Below, one piece after another: positions 8,115 through 17,678 of a stretch of DNA of 25,945 nt (its first letter is position 1; each line of letters starts with the position of its first letter). The translations under genes were made by a program, and so were the position numbers. The notes under the pieces are model-generated. The model was not told where the DNA came from, made no database searches, and worked only from the letters and a program-made list of their open reading frames with translations. The DNA comes from Mesaphorura yosii (lineage: Eukaryota > Arthropoda > Collembola > Poduromorpha > Tullbergiidae), in the NCBI GenBank assembly GCA_009869945.1, contig WIXG01000698.1, positions 1 to 25,945 of the forward strand, given 5' to 3'.

Positions 8115-8865
8115 CGCATCAACGAACTTCCGTTCCCGTTGTCTCGTATGGCTGTCACCTCGGGTCCTGGGAATCAACTCACGTACCTATTTGGTGGCTA
8201 CCATTCGGGCCAAGATCTGCGATACAATGAGAGTAATCATGAAATGGACCAAGTAGCGCATTTACCCAGCGTCAGGTCTGGGATCGGTTGCTGTATGGGA
8301 TCCCAAGCAGCAAGTGGGATTTGACTACCAAGGTGACATACTTTCCGATATTTTGCGATTCGAACAGAAACTGGCAAATTTGTGAACCTTTCCATAAGGC
8401 TGTCACATGATTGGGGCTCTGCAGTCGTGTTTGCGGAGACGATGACAATAAGGCGTACGTGTGCTACGAAGTAATGGAGTAGAACTCTTCGATCTAGATA
8501 ACCTACAGTGTGGAGCGTTTACACGTTGTGACATGGTCGACTCAACTGTACGCATATACAGTTTTCTACATCCGCCGTCAGGCTAGAATTTATTTGCTGG
8601 GTGGTAAGAGGTTTAATTGGTTCGGCGGCTCCCGTGAGAGATGTCACGAATGAAATTTCCTAGATTCAATTGTCACCACCGGTGACATTTCCGCCAACAT
8701 CGCCAACCGACACCAGAACCAAAGCCATCCACTCCAACAGACACGCCAGACTCGTCAACTACAGAATCAAGCGATGGCAGCAGTATACGCGCACGCCTTC
8801 ACAGTTCAGCCGCTGGACTTGTTTGTATTATTCTGCTTACTGTGCTTGCATGTGGAATAAAGTAA
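8115..8865 (+). pseudogene. Decayed Kelch-type gene with Pro/Thr linker and hydrophobic tail
   Basis: Segments that look like successive Kelch blades are spread over different plus frames. From 8115: INELPFPLSRMAVTSG then LTYLFGGYHSGQDLRYN and LPSVRSGIGCC. From about 8297: GFDYQGDILSDILRFEQ. From about 8383: LSIRLSHDWGSAVVF. From about 8431: CGDDDNKAYVCYEV. From about 8473: NGVELFDLDNLQCGAF. Each join needs a frame change of one or two bases with no usable intron between, so the reading is broken several times. At 8686-8865 another frame gives a Pro/Thr/Ser linker (PTPEPKPSTPTDTPDSS) and a hydrophobic end (AAGLVCIILLTVLACGIK) before TAA, like a TM or GPI-anchor tail, with AATAAA at 8856-8861. 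The Kelch call rests on the LFGG motif and blade-like spacing. Assembly errors could mimic the breaks. Whether the tail belongs to the same gene is inference. Confidence 0.4.
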
Positions 8866-9049
8866 AAGAATCCAGTACATGCACTGAATAATTAATTATG
8901 AGAGTTGTCGATTGTTCATAATTGCATCATTAAAAAGCGACTAGAAGCGACGGGACTTGAGGAATATGCAAATCTATTAAGAGCAGGGATTAGAATATAT
9001 CAAATTGATAATTGTCTTTTAACGATCGGCAAACTGCTTCCTCGGACGG

Positions 9050-9058
9050 TATAAAAAG
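9050..9058 (+). promoter_or_regulatory. TATA box of the Cys-rich peptide gene
   Basis: TATAAAAAG lies 105 nt before the ATG at 9155. A start site about 30 nt downstream (near 9080) would leave a 5' UTR of about 75 nt with no upstream ATG seen. It is the best TATA match in the window. Confidence 0.6.
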
Positions 9059-9154
9059 AGGCTGCAGATTCTGCTAATCATTCAATAATTTCCACCAGTT
9101 TCCACGCATTTCGTCACCTTTTGTCTTGCAATCTCAACCCAATCTAAAGCAACA

Positions 9155-9514
9155 ATGGCGAAGACGACACTGGCACTTGCGCTCCTCGTGCTTGGCTTGG
9201 TTTACTCTGTCTCTTGTTTGCCCAAGAAGGCAGAGGTCCGGAATCCGGAATTGGGTCTGGTATGAAATGCGTAACTCAGACTGGCCCTCGAAGACCGAAG
9301 TTGATTAACATTTTCTCCTCTGTTTCAGGAACTTCGCGGTGTGGACGTGAAACCGCTGCCTCTTTCTGTCAATGAAATTGGAAAGCTGGACCTTTTCGGG
9401 GTGCCCATTGATGGTTTCCGAACCGGGGCGGCAAGAACGACCTGCAGTAGCGACGCAGACTGTGGAAACGGAGGCATTTGCTACTACGCTGGGTTCTGCA
9501 TCTGGCACACATAA
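9155..9514 (+). CDS. Small secreted cysteine-rich peptide precursor
   Basis: Exons 9155..9259 and 9329..9514: donor ctg|GTATGA, acceptor ctctgtttcAG|gaactt, a 69-nt intron, phase 0. The product is 96 aa. Residues 1-21 form a signal peptide (MAKTTLALALLVLGLVYSVS). A pro-like region follows, rich in Lys, Glu and Leu (LPKKAEVRNPELGLELRG). The C-terminus (TTCSSDADCGNGGICYYAGF then CIWHT) has four cysteines spaced C-x5-C-x5-C-x5-C. That resembles short disulfide modules of secreted arthropod peptides (C-sD-dC-GnggiC), but I cannot assign it to a named family; an antimicrobial, venom-like or signalling role would be a guess. The ATG has a good context (aacaATGgcg). The TATA box and the AATAAA at 9678-9683 bracket a compact transcript unit. 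Neither exon is long enough to stand out as an open frame. Confidence 0.75.
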
Positions 9515-9677
9515 TCTGGCGCGCCAATGGAGTTGCCATGGACAGGAACAAAATTCCAAACGACTCGGACGGATAACGGACGAAACTACAAATACCGCAT
9601 TAAAAAACTCTAATTCTATATTCTTTTCAAAGATTTTGTCTTCTCAATTTTTGGGAAAGTCGAGCTTAGTTTAGATC

Positions 9678-9683
9678 AATAAA
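9678..9683 (+). other. Poly(A) signal of the Cys-rich peptide gene
   Basis: Exact AATAAA 164 nt past the stop codon; the next gene on the opposite strand ends just beyond. Confidence 0.55.
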
Positions 9684-9808
9684 TCAGAAACTTTGACCTC
9701 AAGCCTTTTAACGGCTGCAGTCCCTGCAAGCCCTGCACCGCCACTCTTCTTTATTCTCGCATGCCCGTCTGCGCTTCCATTTGGGTAACACTTGTACTGC
9801 TGCTCTCA

Positions 9809-10030
9809 TCACGAACCAGTGCCATCATGACAGTTGGAGCACATGAGGCTCAGGATTTGGGAAATCTGTCCCGGTGTGTCGCACACTATGTGGCCAACGG
9901 CGAGTGCGTCAACTCCAACCTGCGCTAGCGCCAAGAACGTCACTGCCACAGCCACAGACGCGACGAGCACGATGAAAGGTTTTAGACTCGTTGGTAATGC
10001 CAACATTTTGTGAATGGTGAGCCTTGCCAT
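9809..10030 (-). CDS. Small secreted or single-pass peptide, 73 aa
   Basis: The ATG at 10030-10028 (ttgccATGgca) opens 73 codons. A good acceptor (ttgttttccAG) at 10083-10082 precedes it, so the ATG probably sits in exon 2 after a 5' UTR exon. Residues about 17-42 (LKPFIVLVASVAVAVTFLAL) are hydrophobic: a long signal peptide or a TM anchor. The remaining 30 residues include VCDTPGQISQILSLMCSNC, three cysteines in all, and end in HDGTGS. AATAAA on minus (TTTATT, 9750-9755) lies 54 nt past the stop. The family is not recognised; a small peptide hormone precursor or secreted effector is possible but unsupported. It is convergent with the Cys-rich peptide gene, their poly(A) signals being about 70 nt apart. 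Confidence 0.5.
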   Translation of the reverse strand: MARLTIHKMLALPTSLKPFIVLVASVAVAVTFLALAQVGVDALAVGHIVCDTPGQISQILSLMCSNCHDGTGS

Positions 10031-10099
10031 GGCAACCGTTCCTTTTCTTTTTATGTGGACAAACACTTGCCGTTGATTGAACTGGAAAACAACAATTAA

Positions 10100-10790
10100 T
10101 TTTATGAAATTCAAAGATTGGCTGAGACTGTACGGAAGATTCAAAAGTGAAAAAGAACAAAGAATGAGAAAGGGGAAATAATGAGAAGGAGTTCAGCTGT
10201 TTGTTCGCCTTACTCGGCTCCGTTAGGCAGTTCAGCTGAGGGGAATTGAACGATATCTTCTTGCAAATTTGATTGAAGTAAGAGCTGCAGATCGGCTTGG
10301 CTTGATACTGAAACCATAAATGGTATCGGTGCGTTAAATACCGCAGGGAGTAAATGCTACGATGAATATCCACGGAATCTCAAATTTTCTGCTCAGCTGG
10401 ACACACCAGCTCGTTTTATTTTGTTTCCCTTTTTTCCTCGGTGACCATTTTTAGGTTTCGAGTCCTGAGGAGCATCAGAATCAAGATTCATAAGAAGAGA
10501 GTTACAGGTTTGGTGATTCATTCAATGAATTTGTGATTGCTCGGCAGCCAATGAAATTCACGAAATTCAATTTCATTATTCACGGAACATCATGAGAAGG
10601 GAGACATAAATCGAAATAAGTAAATCAGCAATGACAGAGCATCAGACTAAGAATTTGATGTGACTGTCGGTAACGGTTGAATAAATAATCTGAAACATTT
10701 ATCCAATCGATGCATTACCCTATGTTCAGTTTACCTAAGCGCCTCTTCAATTTGATATTTACTTATTTGCTGGCACTTTGCGGAATATTA
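10100..10790. other. Intergenic stretch, no gene seen
   Basis: Probably holds the 5' UTR/upstream intron of the 73-aa peptide gene near 10082. Otherwise it is A/T-rich with short frames only and no recognisable domain or RNA gene. Confidence 0.4.
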
Positions 10791-10794
10791 AATA

Positions 10795-10830
10795 AATTAA
10801 ATTATTACTGCTTCCGGTAATAATTTAATT
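10795..10830. repeat. Perfect 14-bp inverted repeat, 8-nt loop
   Basis: AATTAAATTATTAC (10795-10808) and GTAATAATTTAATT (10817-10830) are exact reverse complements around tgcttccg. The arms are almost all A/T except the inner C/G pair. The sequence lies 29 nt past the stop of the chemoreceptor-tail fragment. It could be a cruciform or hairpin, or the remnant of a small palindromic element; no flanking target duplication is evident. Confidence 0.7.
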
Positions 10831-10858
10831 CATACAGTAGCGAATTAAATTAACGTGG

Positions 10859-11104
10859 CTATCCCACTATGATCGTGCTGAAGGCCAAGCTGAAAGTGAA
10901 TTCCGACATGGTCTTAAACATGTAAAACTGTTCAGGCGTGTCAACAAGAGCCCGGAACGAAGGGGAGACCCTAAATCCAATTTCAATTTGCACCCAATAT
11001 GCAACTCCACGTGTTTTAGGTTCCTGTCCTTCATTTGCCTTTTTAGCACAGTGCGTGAAGTGGGCATAGATCCCTCGCGAATCAATAATGCGCAGTCCAG
11101 TTTC
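10859..11104 (-). pseudogene. Orphan C-terminal exon resembling a GR-like receptor
   Basis: The minus frame ends TRGVAYWVQIEIGFRV, SFRALVDTPEQFYMF, KTMSEFTFSLAFSTIIVG, stop. The order (basic/aromatic stretch, FRV, loop with DT, amphipathic last TM, short tail) parallels the end of the receptor at 4011-5384 (FRVHVLTFGYLDTSTAQ through SVLIST). Upstream sequence on this strand enters the IR-like gene at 11130 and offers no matching TM exons, so this looks like a truncated copy or an exon with a distant partner. The frame is open with no internal stop. The similarity is by eye and short, hence the low confidence. Confidence 0.3.
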
Positions 11105-11129
11105 AGTGGACATGTGCTTCAGCAAGGTG

Positions 11130-12974
11130 ATGGTCAAAGACGCCTTTCTCCGCATTTTTTGCATATCCGCATTCATACACGGGCTGCACCTTTGCGAATC
11201 CATTTCACTTCACTTGGAATACATGTCCCAATGCACATTTCATCTCATACAATTTTTCGATTATGATTTTTCCGAAGCTGTCCTGCACTCAAATTGTTAT
11301 GGTCAACCATGGACTGTATTCAATGTCAGCAAGCAGCCCATTAAGCCAGGCGGAACCATTTTCGCTCCTTCGACAAAATTGATCACAAATATCAGCCTGA
11401 ATCTCCGAGAGTCACCCATCTGCAACGTGCATTTATTTGTCCAGCAAAATGAGCACACGGATTTCGCATTTGGGAAATACTTGAGGCTGCTATCTTGCAG
11501 TGGTCAAGATAGTAGTGAATCCATGTGGTACATCTTTATTAGCAAGTATGGGACAACAAATGTGTATCATAAAACTACGCCGATGTATGGGATGCCAATT
11601 TTTAATGTGGTCGTAAATGTCGATGGGGATCTCTCCTACAGAGCAGCCAAGTTTTGTGCTTCACACAACCGATTTTACCCCATCCCGCCCAGTACACAGC
11701 TCAACACCATCTGGAAACAACCTGAAAGGGTTTGCAACAGGGAACTTGCTCGGGCACCTGTGCAGGTGACCTATTCGTCGTTTACAAACGAAACAGTCCG
11801 CTGCCTGGAGCACATGCCCGGCAAACACCAAGAGTACGGATTTTGCCCTAAAGAAGTCAAAATGGCGATGGTGATCGTTGGTCTGCTGAATGGCACCGCT
11901 GTACACACGGGAATTGGAGCTGAAGTCGGGTCAGTAGCAAAAATCGACAGTGTCGACATCTATAGGCCAATTTCAACATCCCGAATTCTAAAGCCATTCC
12001 TGATGGGTCGCTTCAGGGATCACCTGTTCTATTGCGAACATGACAAGCGAAGAATTCGTAACGATGCAAGCTGGGTCAACCTTTTTGACCTGCACGAATG
12101 GATTCTAGTAATCAGCGTGTGCATGATCGCGGCGCTGGTTAATGCGTTCCGAATCGAACCTGGATTTATTGTGAAATTCGACATTTTTGGGTATTTTAAC
12201 CTGATTCGACTGGAGGGGACCGCCAAAACTAAATTTCAGCTTGGAGTCATGGTTGTCGCGACCCTCTTCTTCGGCTACTACGAAATCTTCGTCACGAGCG
12301 TGGCAATGGCACCCAATCCACCTCTCACGTACAATAAAATCAAAGAATTACTAGAGGCCGGCTACAAGATTGATTACACGCTGATTCCTGATGCAAGTGG
12401 GCACCAAGTGTCTTCACCAACAGCTTACCGGTGGGATTTTGAAAGATTGGGGATTCTACAGTTATTGGGTACGAGTTTCAACCAAATTGAGTTTACCGGA
12501 ACAAATTACGAGAAATATATGAGGCAGGGGCGAGCAGTACCGGTTCGCTTTCGAATGGAATGGGATTCGAATTCGGACCATTTCCTGCCCTCGTTTCAGC
12601 ACTACACTCCGGAGGCCGTTTGCCACATTGTCCGGGAAGAGCTCTCCTCTAGTTTGGCCTCCGCCCAATTCATAGGACTATTCAAAGACCAAATGCTTAG
12701 TGACATGCAGACTCTGCTGGAGTCGGGAATTTACAGCTGGTGGACGGGCATGGACGGACTTAGACAAGATTTGAAGGATGAGCAAGAACGTAAGCGTCTG
12801 GAGTACAAAGGACTCGACCCAGCGCCACCTGTATCCATGGATTTCGAAATCATGCGAATTTTTCAAGTCTGTGGATATTTACTGGTTCTTGCCACGAGTA
12901 TTTTTGTTGCCGAGTTTCTATATTTCTTTGTTCGCTTGTGGAACACAGGTTTTGATGGACTGCTTGGATGGTAA
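11130..12974 (+). CDS. Divergent ionotropic receptor (IR)-like protein
   Basis: The frame is open from 11088, but the first ATG in a good place is at 11130 (gtgATGGTCAAAGAC), giving 614 aa with a signal peptide (DAFLRIFCISAFIHGLHLCE). Numbered from 11130: an extracellular N-terminal half with many cysteines and N-glycosylation sites (about 20-320); M1 near 323-340 (EWILVISVCMIAALVNAF); M3 near 371-395 (LGVMVVATLFFGYYEIFVTS); then an S2-like lobe starting IKELLEAGYKIDYTLIPDA; M4 near 574-603 (VCGYLLVLATSIFVAEFLYF); and a short cytoplasmic end. Topology and the S2 opening fit the iGluR/IR superfamily, expected at the plasma membrane of chemosensory cells. Between M1 and M3 there are only about 30 residues and no clear pore helix. 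Single exon. Candidate poly(A) signals are at 13339-13344 and 13551-13556. Confidence 0.7.
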   Translation: MVKDAFLRIFCISAFIHGLHLCESISLHLEYMSQCTFHLIQFFDYDFSEAVLHSNCYGQPWTVFNVSKQPIKPGGTIFAPSTKLITNISLNLRESPICNVHLFVQQNEHTDFAFGKYLRLLSCSGQDSSESMWYIFISKYGTTNVYHKTTPMYGMPIFNVVVNVDGDLSYRAAKFCASHNRFYPIPPSTQLNTIWKQPERVCNRELARAPVQVTYSSFTNETVRCLEHMPGKHQEYGFCPKEVKMAMVIVGLLNGTAVHTGIGAEVGSVAKIDSVDIYRPISTSRILKPFLMGRFRDHLFYCEHDKRRIRNDASWVNLFDLHEWILVISVCMIAALVNAFRIEPGFIVKFDIFGYFNLIRLEGTAKTKFQLGVMVVATLFFGYYEIFVTSVAMAPNPPLTYNKIKELLEAGYKIDYTLIPDASGHQVSSPTAYRWDFERLGILQLLGTSFNQIEFTGTNYEKYMRQGRAVPVRFRMEWDSNSDHFLPSFQHYTPEAVCHIVREELSSSLASAQFIGLFKDQMLSDMQTLLESGIYSWWTGMDGLRQDLKDEQERKRLEYKGLDPAPPVSMDFEIMRIFQVCGYLLVLATSIFVAEFLYFFVRLWNTGFDGLLGW

Positions 12975-14310
12975 CATGAATTAATTATTATCCCCGACAT
13001 GTAATTTCTACGCGACGAAAACTTCGAAACTAATTAGCGCACTAAATTATTCATGCATGAGAACCCATAACCAAGTACAATCACAGTGAAGTTCGAATGG
13101 GGCACACAATGACTCAGTGCTTATCTGCCTACAAGGAAGACTGTGGTTTTTAGAAATGTAAAGAATCTCATTTGCACGTCTCTGTGTCTTGGCCATACAT
13201 TTGGTTATTTGATCGTTAGATAAATATCTGTCTGGTCTCGCATCGTAATTGACTGGCATCTGAATAAGATACATGCTGAAGAAATATTAGTGACCATGTT
13301 GCTTTACAATCAGTCTTTTCAACATTCACAGGGCAAAAAATAAAGTGCGGAGTACGATGAGGACAAGCCGCCTTTCACTCTCTTCCATTCTCTACCGCAC
13401 TTTTGGACGATCAGTTTTCTTCGAGTTTCTTCCAAAACTCCAAGCTTATACTCTGTTTCGTACAGTTCCATTTAGGTGATGCATTTTTCTAAATAGTAAG
13501 TTTTAGAATTCTATTTTCATCCGCGCTGTACAATCATTTCTCGTGTGTTGAATAAAACATATTATTAATTAAATACCTGGCGAAACTCCTTGACTATTAA
13601 ACGGCGCCCTACATTCAGTAGTGAAATGACCTGCATTGAGTGGGATGAGAGGCCATACTTGACCTTCTTTCACCTTCTTCGAAGAATGGTTTTCACGTCC
13701 GTCTGTCCGTATATATGAGACGATAACTTGAAAACGCTTTCCAATTTTGGGCTCAAATATTTACCAAATATTCTATGTCTGGCAACACAGATCTGAATCT
13801 AAATCATCAAATCTAAATCCTCACTTCAGTTATAAATTAGTAAAATAGTAGGCCCAGTAAAATAAGGAAAATCATGATTTCGCATTACGCATCACTGACC
13901 TTACTAAAACTTTGCTGCTGGCCTTGGAAAGTTTGGTACTCGCGGTTAGCGATTACGATGATTGGCCCGCGCCAGCACCTGCTTGAAAATTCACCTGCTT
14001 TCAAGTACTTCATTCTGTGTCCGTGTCGTGTTGTCATTCTCGGTGTGATTCACAAATATTCGTTACAAAATTGACGGCTATACGCTACATAATTCAGTAA
14101 CTTGCGTAACTATAATTAGTAATTGTAATCAAATTGCCAATAAAGTGAAGAGTTCGATAAGTGAGTCACAAGCGTGCCCTGACAGCATTACTCATTTCGA
14201 TTCCGCATGGACGCTGGCTCTTGTACGCCCATAAATTCAAAAGGTTCTCAAACATCGATAGCAGAGGCAGCCCACAGGCTCTCAGTTTACCAACTGGAAG
14301 TTTTGCCAAG
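12975..14310. other. Intergenic stretch, no gene seen
   Basis: It contains two AATAAA signals (13339-13344, 13551-13556), either of which could end the IR transcript. A patch at about 13697-13745 (cgtccgtctgtccgta followed by gagacgataacttgaaaacg) resembles dispersed arthropod repeat sequence but is not assignable. A 66-codon frame at 13874 has no supporting signal. Confidence 0.4.
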
Positions 14311-16914
14311 ATGGGCCTTGGGCTCGGACACAAGAAAGCCAGCTTGATGTGGACGCTGGTAATTCACTTCGTAGTCGCAATTTCTAGCACGAAATCCGGT
14401 GCTCGTCAGCATGTCAACGCGAAGGAGGTGGCGCCGGCAGTACACATGAATTTTGAAGAATCTTTCCGACATCTCCTGGCGACTCTCGCAGAGAATCCCA
14501 AATCGCTATTGATGCAGGACGTGACCAGCGACTGTGTAGAGCACTTCAATGCTTGGGTCCTCAACTTGGGTGAAGAGTGGTCAATTCGAAGTAAGTGTCA
14601 TGCTACTCAGGTTGAGCCGAGTTCAGGCTTATGTTCCGGTTTGCTACTGTGACTAGATTCGCTCCGGTTCTGTTTTTCTAGTGCTGGACGCAATGTCCAA
14701 GATCCCTGAAGGGATCCTGACGGGCCACACGACGTCACTTGGAGATTTCGACGAATGTCTGGCCGTCCGGGGACAGGTCAACATATCTGATGGCGATGGT
14801 TCCAGCCTATCCAACTTCAAGGGCCAATATTGCCGTGTAACGGCGTATCCGCAAGAAATCTGCGACTTGTACTCTGGGGCGATGGATAGGTTCAAGCTTA
14901 CATCAGCCCCTGGTGCTGGTGCTCGAGCACCAATCTTTGAAGCAGGAGTGTTTCCAAGTGGCGCTCTCTGCATTCCCAGCAAATGCAGCAAGGAAGACCT
15001 TCAGACCATCCTGGCGCTGGCGGCGGCGGCGGGAAATTTAACGGGGGTTTGCATGGCGGTGGGCGACTGCCAGACGGACGACAGGCCCAACCTGAGGACT
15101 GGGGACATTGTAATGGTGTCCATCCTGGCGGTCATCGGGGCTTTGTGTGTCATTGGCACCGCCACCGACCTTTTGCTTCTTCAGGACAAGACGGGCAGGG
15201 TCAGCAAGGCGATGCAGGCTCTCCTCGCATTCTCGTTCTTCACCAATACTCGAAAATGGCTCAACACCAGCGGCGGGGGCGACCAACTCGGCTGTGTCCA
15301 CGGAATTCGGTTCCTCAGTGCGTGCTGGGTGGTCTTGGCTCATACTTGGTCCACATGGGATGTGAAAATCTGGAACCTGGCGGATTTAGTTCAGGTAAGT
15401 TGTAAATATTGTAATACCTCGAATGATGCCTGCCCCTCAATTAATGTTTTGAACTTTCCCGCATTTAGTTGCACAAGGATTGGACAATTTACCCCATTCT
15501 GAACGGATCAGTGTGCGTGGACACCTTTTTCACACTCTCCGGTCTCCTCGCTGCCTACACAATTCTGAAGATGCTTGACCGAAGCAAGGGGCGCCTGAAC
15601 GTGCCCATGCTGTACCTGCATCGGTACCTAAGGCTTACACCGACCTATGCCCTCATAATCGGAATTATGGCCACCTGGTTTGAGTACCTGAAACCGGGAC
15701 CCGATACACACGAACTGGCGGTGGCTGGTAGCTGCTGCCGGACGAATTGGTGGCATAACCTGCTCTATTTCAACAACTTGTACGAGTATCCGCTGATTGA
15801 CCCTGGAAAGTGGATGGTGAGCCACTTGCCACAACCCTTGCGGACGCTTTGGTCGAATTTCAGTTCTAGTAGTCGAATTTTCGTGTTTCAGTGCCACGGA
15901 GAATCCTGGTACCTTGGCAACGACATGCAATTCTTCTTGGTTTCTCCTCTGCTCCTCTGGCCTCTCTGGAAGTGGCCCATGGCCGGACGAGTTGTCATGG
16001 GAGCGGTTACAGTTGCCTCCGTCGTAGTTCCATTCGTGGTCACGTATGTAAACGAACTGATGCCAACCCTGTTGCTGGTTTCTGACCCGCTACGGTATGC
16101 GCTTCTCAAAAAATTTAAGCACGTAATCACTCGCGAGACACTCGTTTTTTAAATGCAGGCTAATCGACTTCTTTTATAAGAGCTACTTCAAACCATGGAT
16201 GCGATTCGGGCCGTACGCAGTGGGGCTCTGGGCGGGCTACCTTCTTTACATGCTCCGAAAACGCACAACTCCACTGCGGCTCCCCTCCCTCGTCGTAGTG
16301 GTGGGGTGGGCCGCCTCCACCGCGATTGCCCTGGCCATCCTCTTTGGCCCCCAGACCCTTTTCGACGTTGAGGCGGAATACGACCGGGTCGCTAGTGCGT
16401 TCTACGCCGGATTTCACAGGTTTGCATGGGGGGTATCGATCGCGTGGGTAGTCCTCGCCTGTACACTCGGGTACGGTGGGTTCATTAACCGGTTCCTCTC
16501 CTGGTCCCCCTTTGTGCCCCTGGGGCGACTCACCTTTTGCGTCTACCTGCTCTCGTATTGGCTCCAACAGCTGTACTACTTTAGTGCCAGGCAACACCTG
16601 ACCTACGACCGCTATACGGGGATCAACCACTTTTTCGGGCACCTGGTCATGTCGCTGCTCGTTAGCTTTGTTGCGTGCATGGCGTTCGAATCGCCGTTCA
16701 TTGCTCTGGAGAAGATTGTGTTTGGAGGAGGTAAGCAGGGAGGTTGGCTAGGGGCGAATTTCGGGAAATATAAAGACTTTCACGAATTATCACGCTAAAT
16801 TTATTTGAATTTTTTGTGTCGGCAGAGAAGCCAGCACGGAAACAGCCGTCGGCGCCTACCCCGGCCGCGGAGAGCAGGGTGGACCAACAGGAGCCAGCAA
16901 ATAAACAAGTGTAG
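14311..16914 (+). CDS. Acyltransferase-3 family membrane protein (NRF-6-like), six exons
   Basis: Exons: 14311-14590, 14682-15394, 15469-15816, 15892-16094, 16159-16730, 16826-16914. Their lengths sum to 735 codons (734 aa plus stop) and every phase closes. The start is the first in-frame ATG. Residues 1-28 are a signal peptide or TM. An extracellular Cys-rich NRF domain follows (DCVEHFNAWVLNLGEEWSIR, DECLAVRGQ, GALCIPSKCSKEDL; about 65-225). A TM lies at about 234-258, then the acyltransferase-3 domain begins with CVHGIRFLSACWVVLAHTW (298-316, conserved His 314), continuing with DTFFTLSGLLAAY, YLHRYLRLTPTYAL, GESWYLGNDMQFFLVSP and KPWMRFGPYAVGLWAGYLL. The C-terminal 30 residues are hydrophilic. 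Family members (nose resistant to fluoxetine) are predicted multi-pass acyl transferases implicated in lipid or drug transport; the substrate is unknown. The 75-nt third intron has no in-frame stop. AATAAA is at 16955-16960. Confidence 0.92.
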
Positions 16915-16954
16915 CTGAAGAAAGCGTCAAGTTACTAATACAATTCTCCGACTA

Positions 16955-16960
16955 AATAAA
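16955..16960 (+). other. Poly(A) signal of the acyltransferase gene
   Basis: Exact AATAAA 41 nt past the stop at 16912-16914. Confidence 0.65.
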
Positions 16961-16964
16961 TCTA

Positions 16965-17575
16965 GATTAAAAGTTTGGCTGGACCTTGCCAATCATCCTC
17001 CATGCATCCCTGGTGCAATAAATAGCATTTTCGGTTCTATAACTAATTGCTTGCAGTCCTCAAGGGAAAATAGAAACCTACCTTAAATCTCTTAATAAAT
17101 AATTATGACTTAGCCTCGGGTCAGGTTCTTGGAATAAGTGAGAGCCCAAAGCACCACCACGGAGGCAAACGATAGTTTTTTCGACCAAACCGGCAAGACT
17201 AGGGCATGTGAGATTGAGATTCCGAGATTCAAAATGTCGATATTGATAGGAACGAGTGCGTGAATAATGTATGAAAATGATGCATTTATTTAATCGAAAC
17301 CGCTCAATGGATGAAAATCTGGGCATTACCATACCGGCCCTGTCCCGAGGATTCGATTCCCTTTCTCTGGGTTCTGGCAATATAACCAGTGTTACTTGGA
17401 ATCGTTTCTTGCACCTAATATTTCAAGGCACATATAACTACTAATGAATTCATTATTGGTTCCAAGTATGAACGAACAAATTTTCATTTTATGGAACCAT
17501 CAGCTAATCTATTGAACCGATTTTATTTGCCAAAGGAAAAATACACACATTTTATAGGTTTACAATTATCGTGGA
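16965..17575. other. Intergenic stretch, no gene seen
   Basis: A/T-rich. A tRNA B-box-like word (gattcgattcc, about 17350-17361) stands near a weak A-box-like word but folds into no tRNA I can draw. Short frames only. Confidence 0.4.
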
Positions 17576-17593
17576 AGGGTTTATTCAACCCTT
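17575..17593. repeat. Short hairpin containing a minus-strand poly(A) signal
   Basis: AAGGGTT (17575-17581) and AACCCTT (17587-17593) are perfect reverse complements around TATTC. Within it TTTATT (17580-17585) reads AATAAA on minus, 94 nt past the zinc-finger ORF stop. Confidence 0.5.
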
Positions 17594-17678
17594 TTACTTA
17601 CATTTCAGTACAATCTGCCAAATTTTTACATACAGGTCAATTTAGTTTACATATTCGAATTTCTCAATGAATTTTCAA

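Noticed and set aside
9909..10373. 154-codon minus-strand frame overlapping the 73-aa peptide
   Set aside because: Its upper half lies across the acceptor and 5' flank of the peptide gene, composition is poor, and the peptide frame has better start and stop context.
13697..13745. Possible dispersed repeat (ccgtctgtccgta followed by gagacgataacttg)
   Set aside because: Resembles repeat-derived DNA, but with one copy in the window and no terminal repeats it cannot be called an element.
13874..14074. 66-codon plus-strand ORF
   Set aside because: No signal peptide, domain, splice or poly(A) context; length is expected by chance.
14161..14310. Upstream extension of the acyltransferase first exon
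   Set aside because: The frame is open but has no ATG before 14311, and the residues do not look like a signal peptide.
17340..17370. tRNA B-box-like word (gattcgattcc), possible tRNA or tRNA-derived SINE
   Set aside because: No matching acceptor, D or anticodon arms could be drawn around it, and the A-box match is poor.
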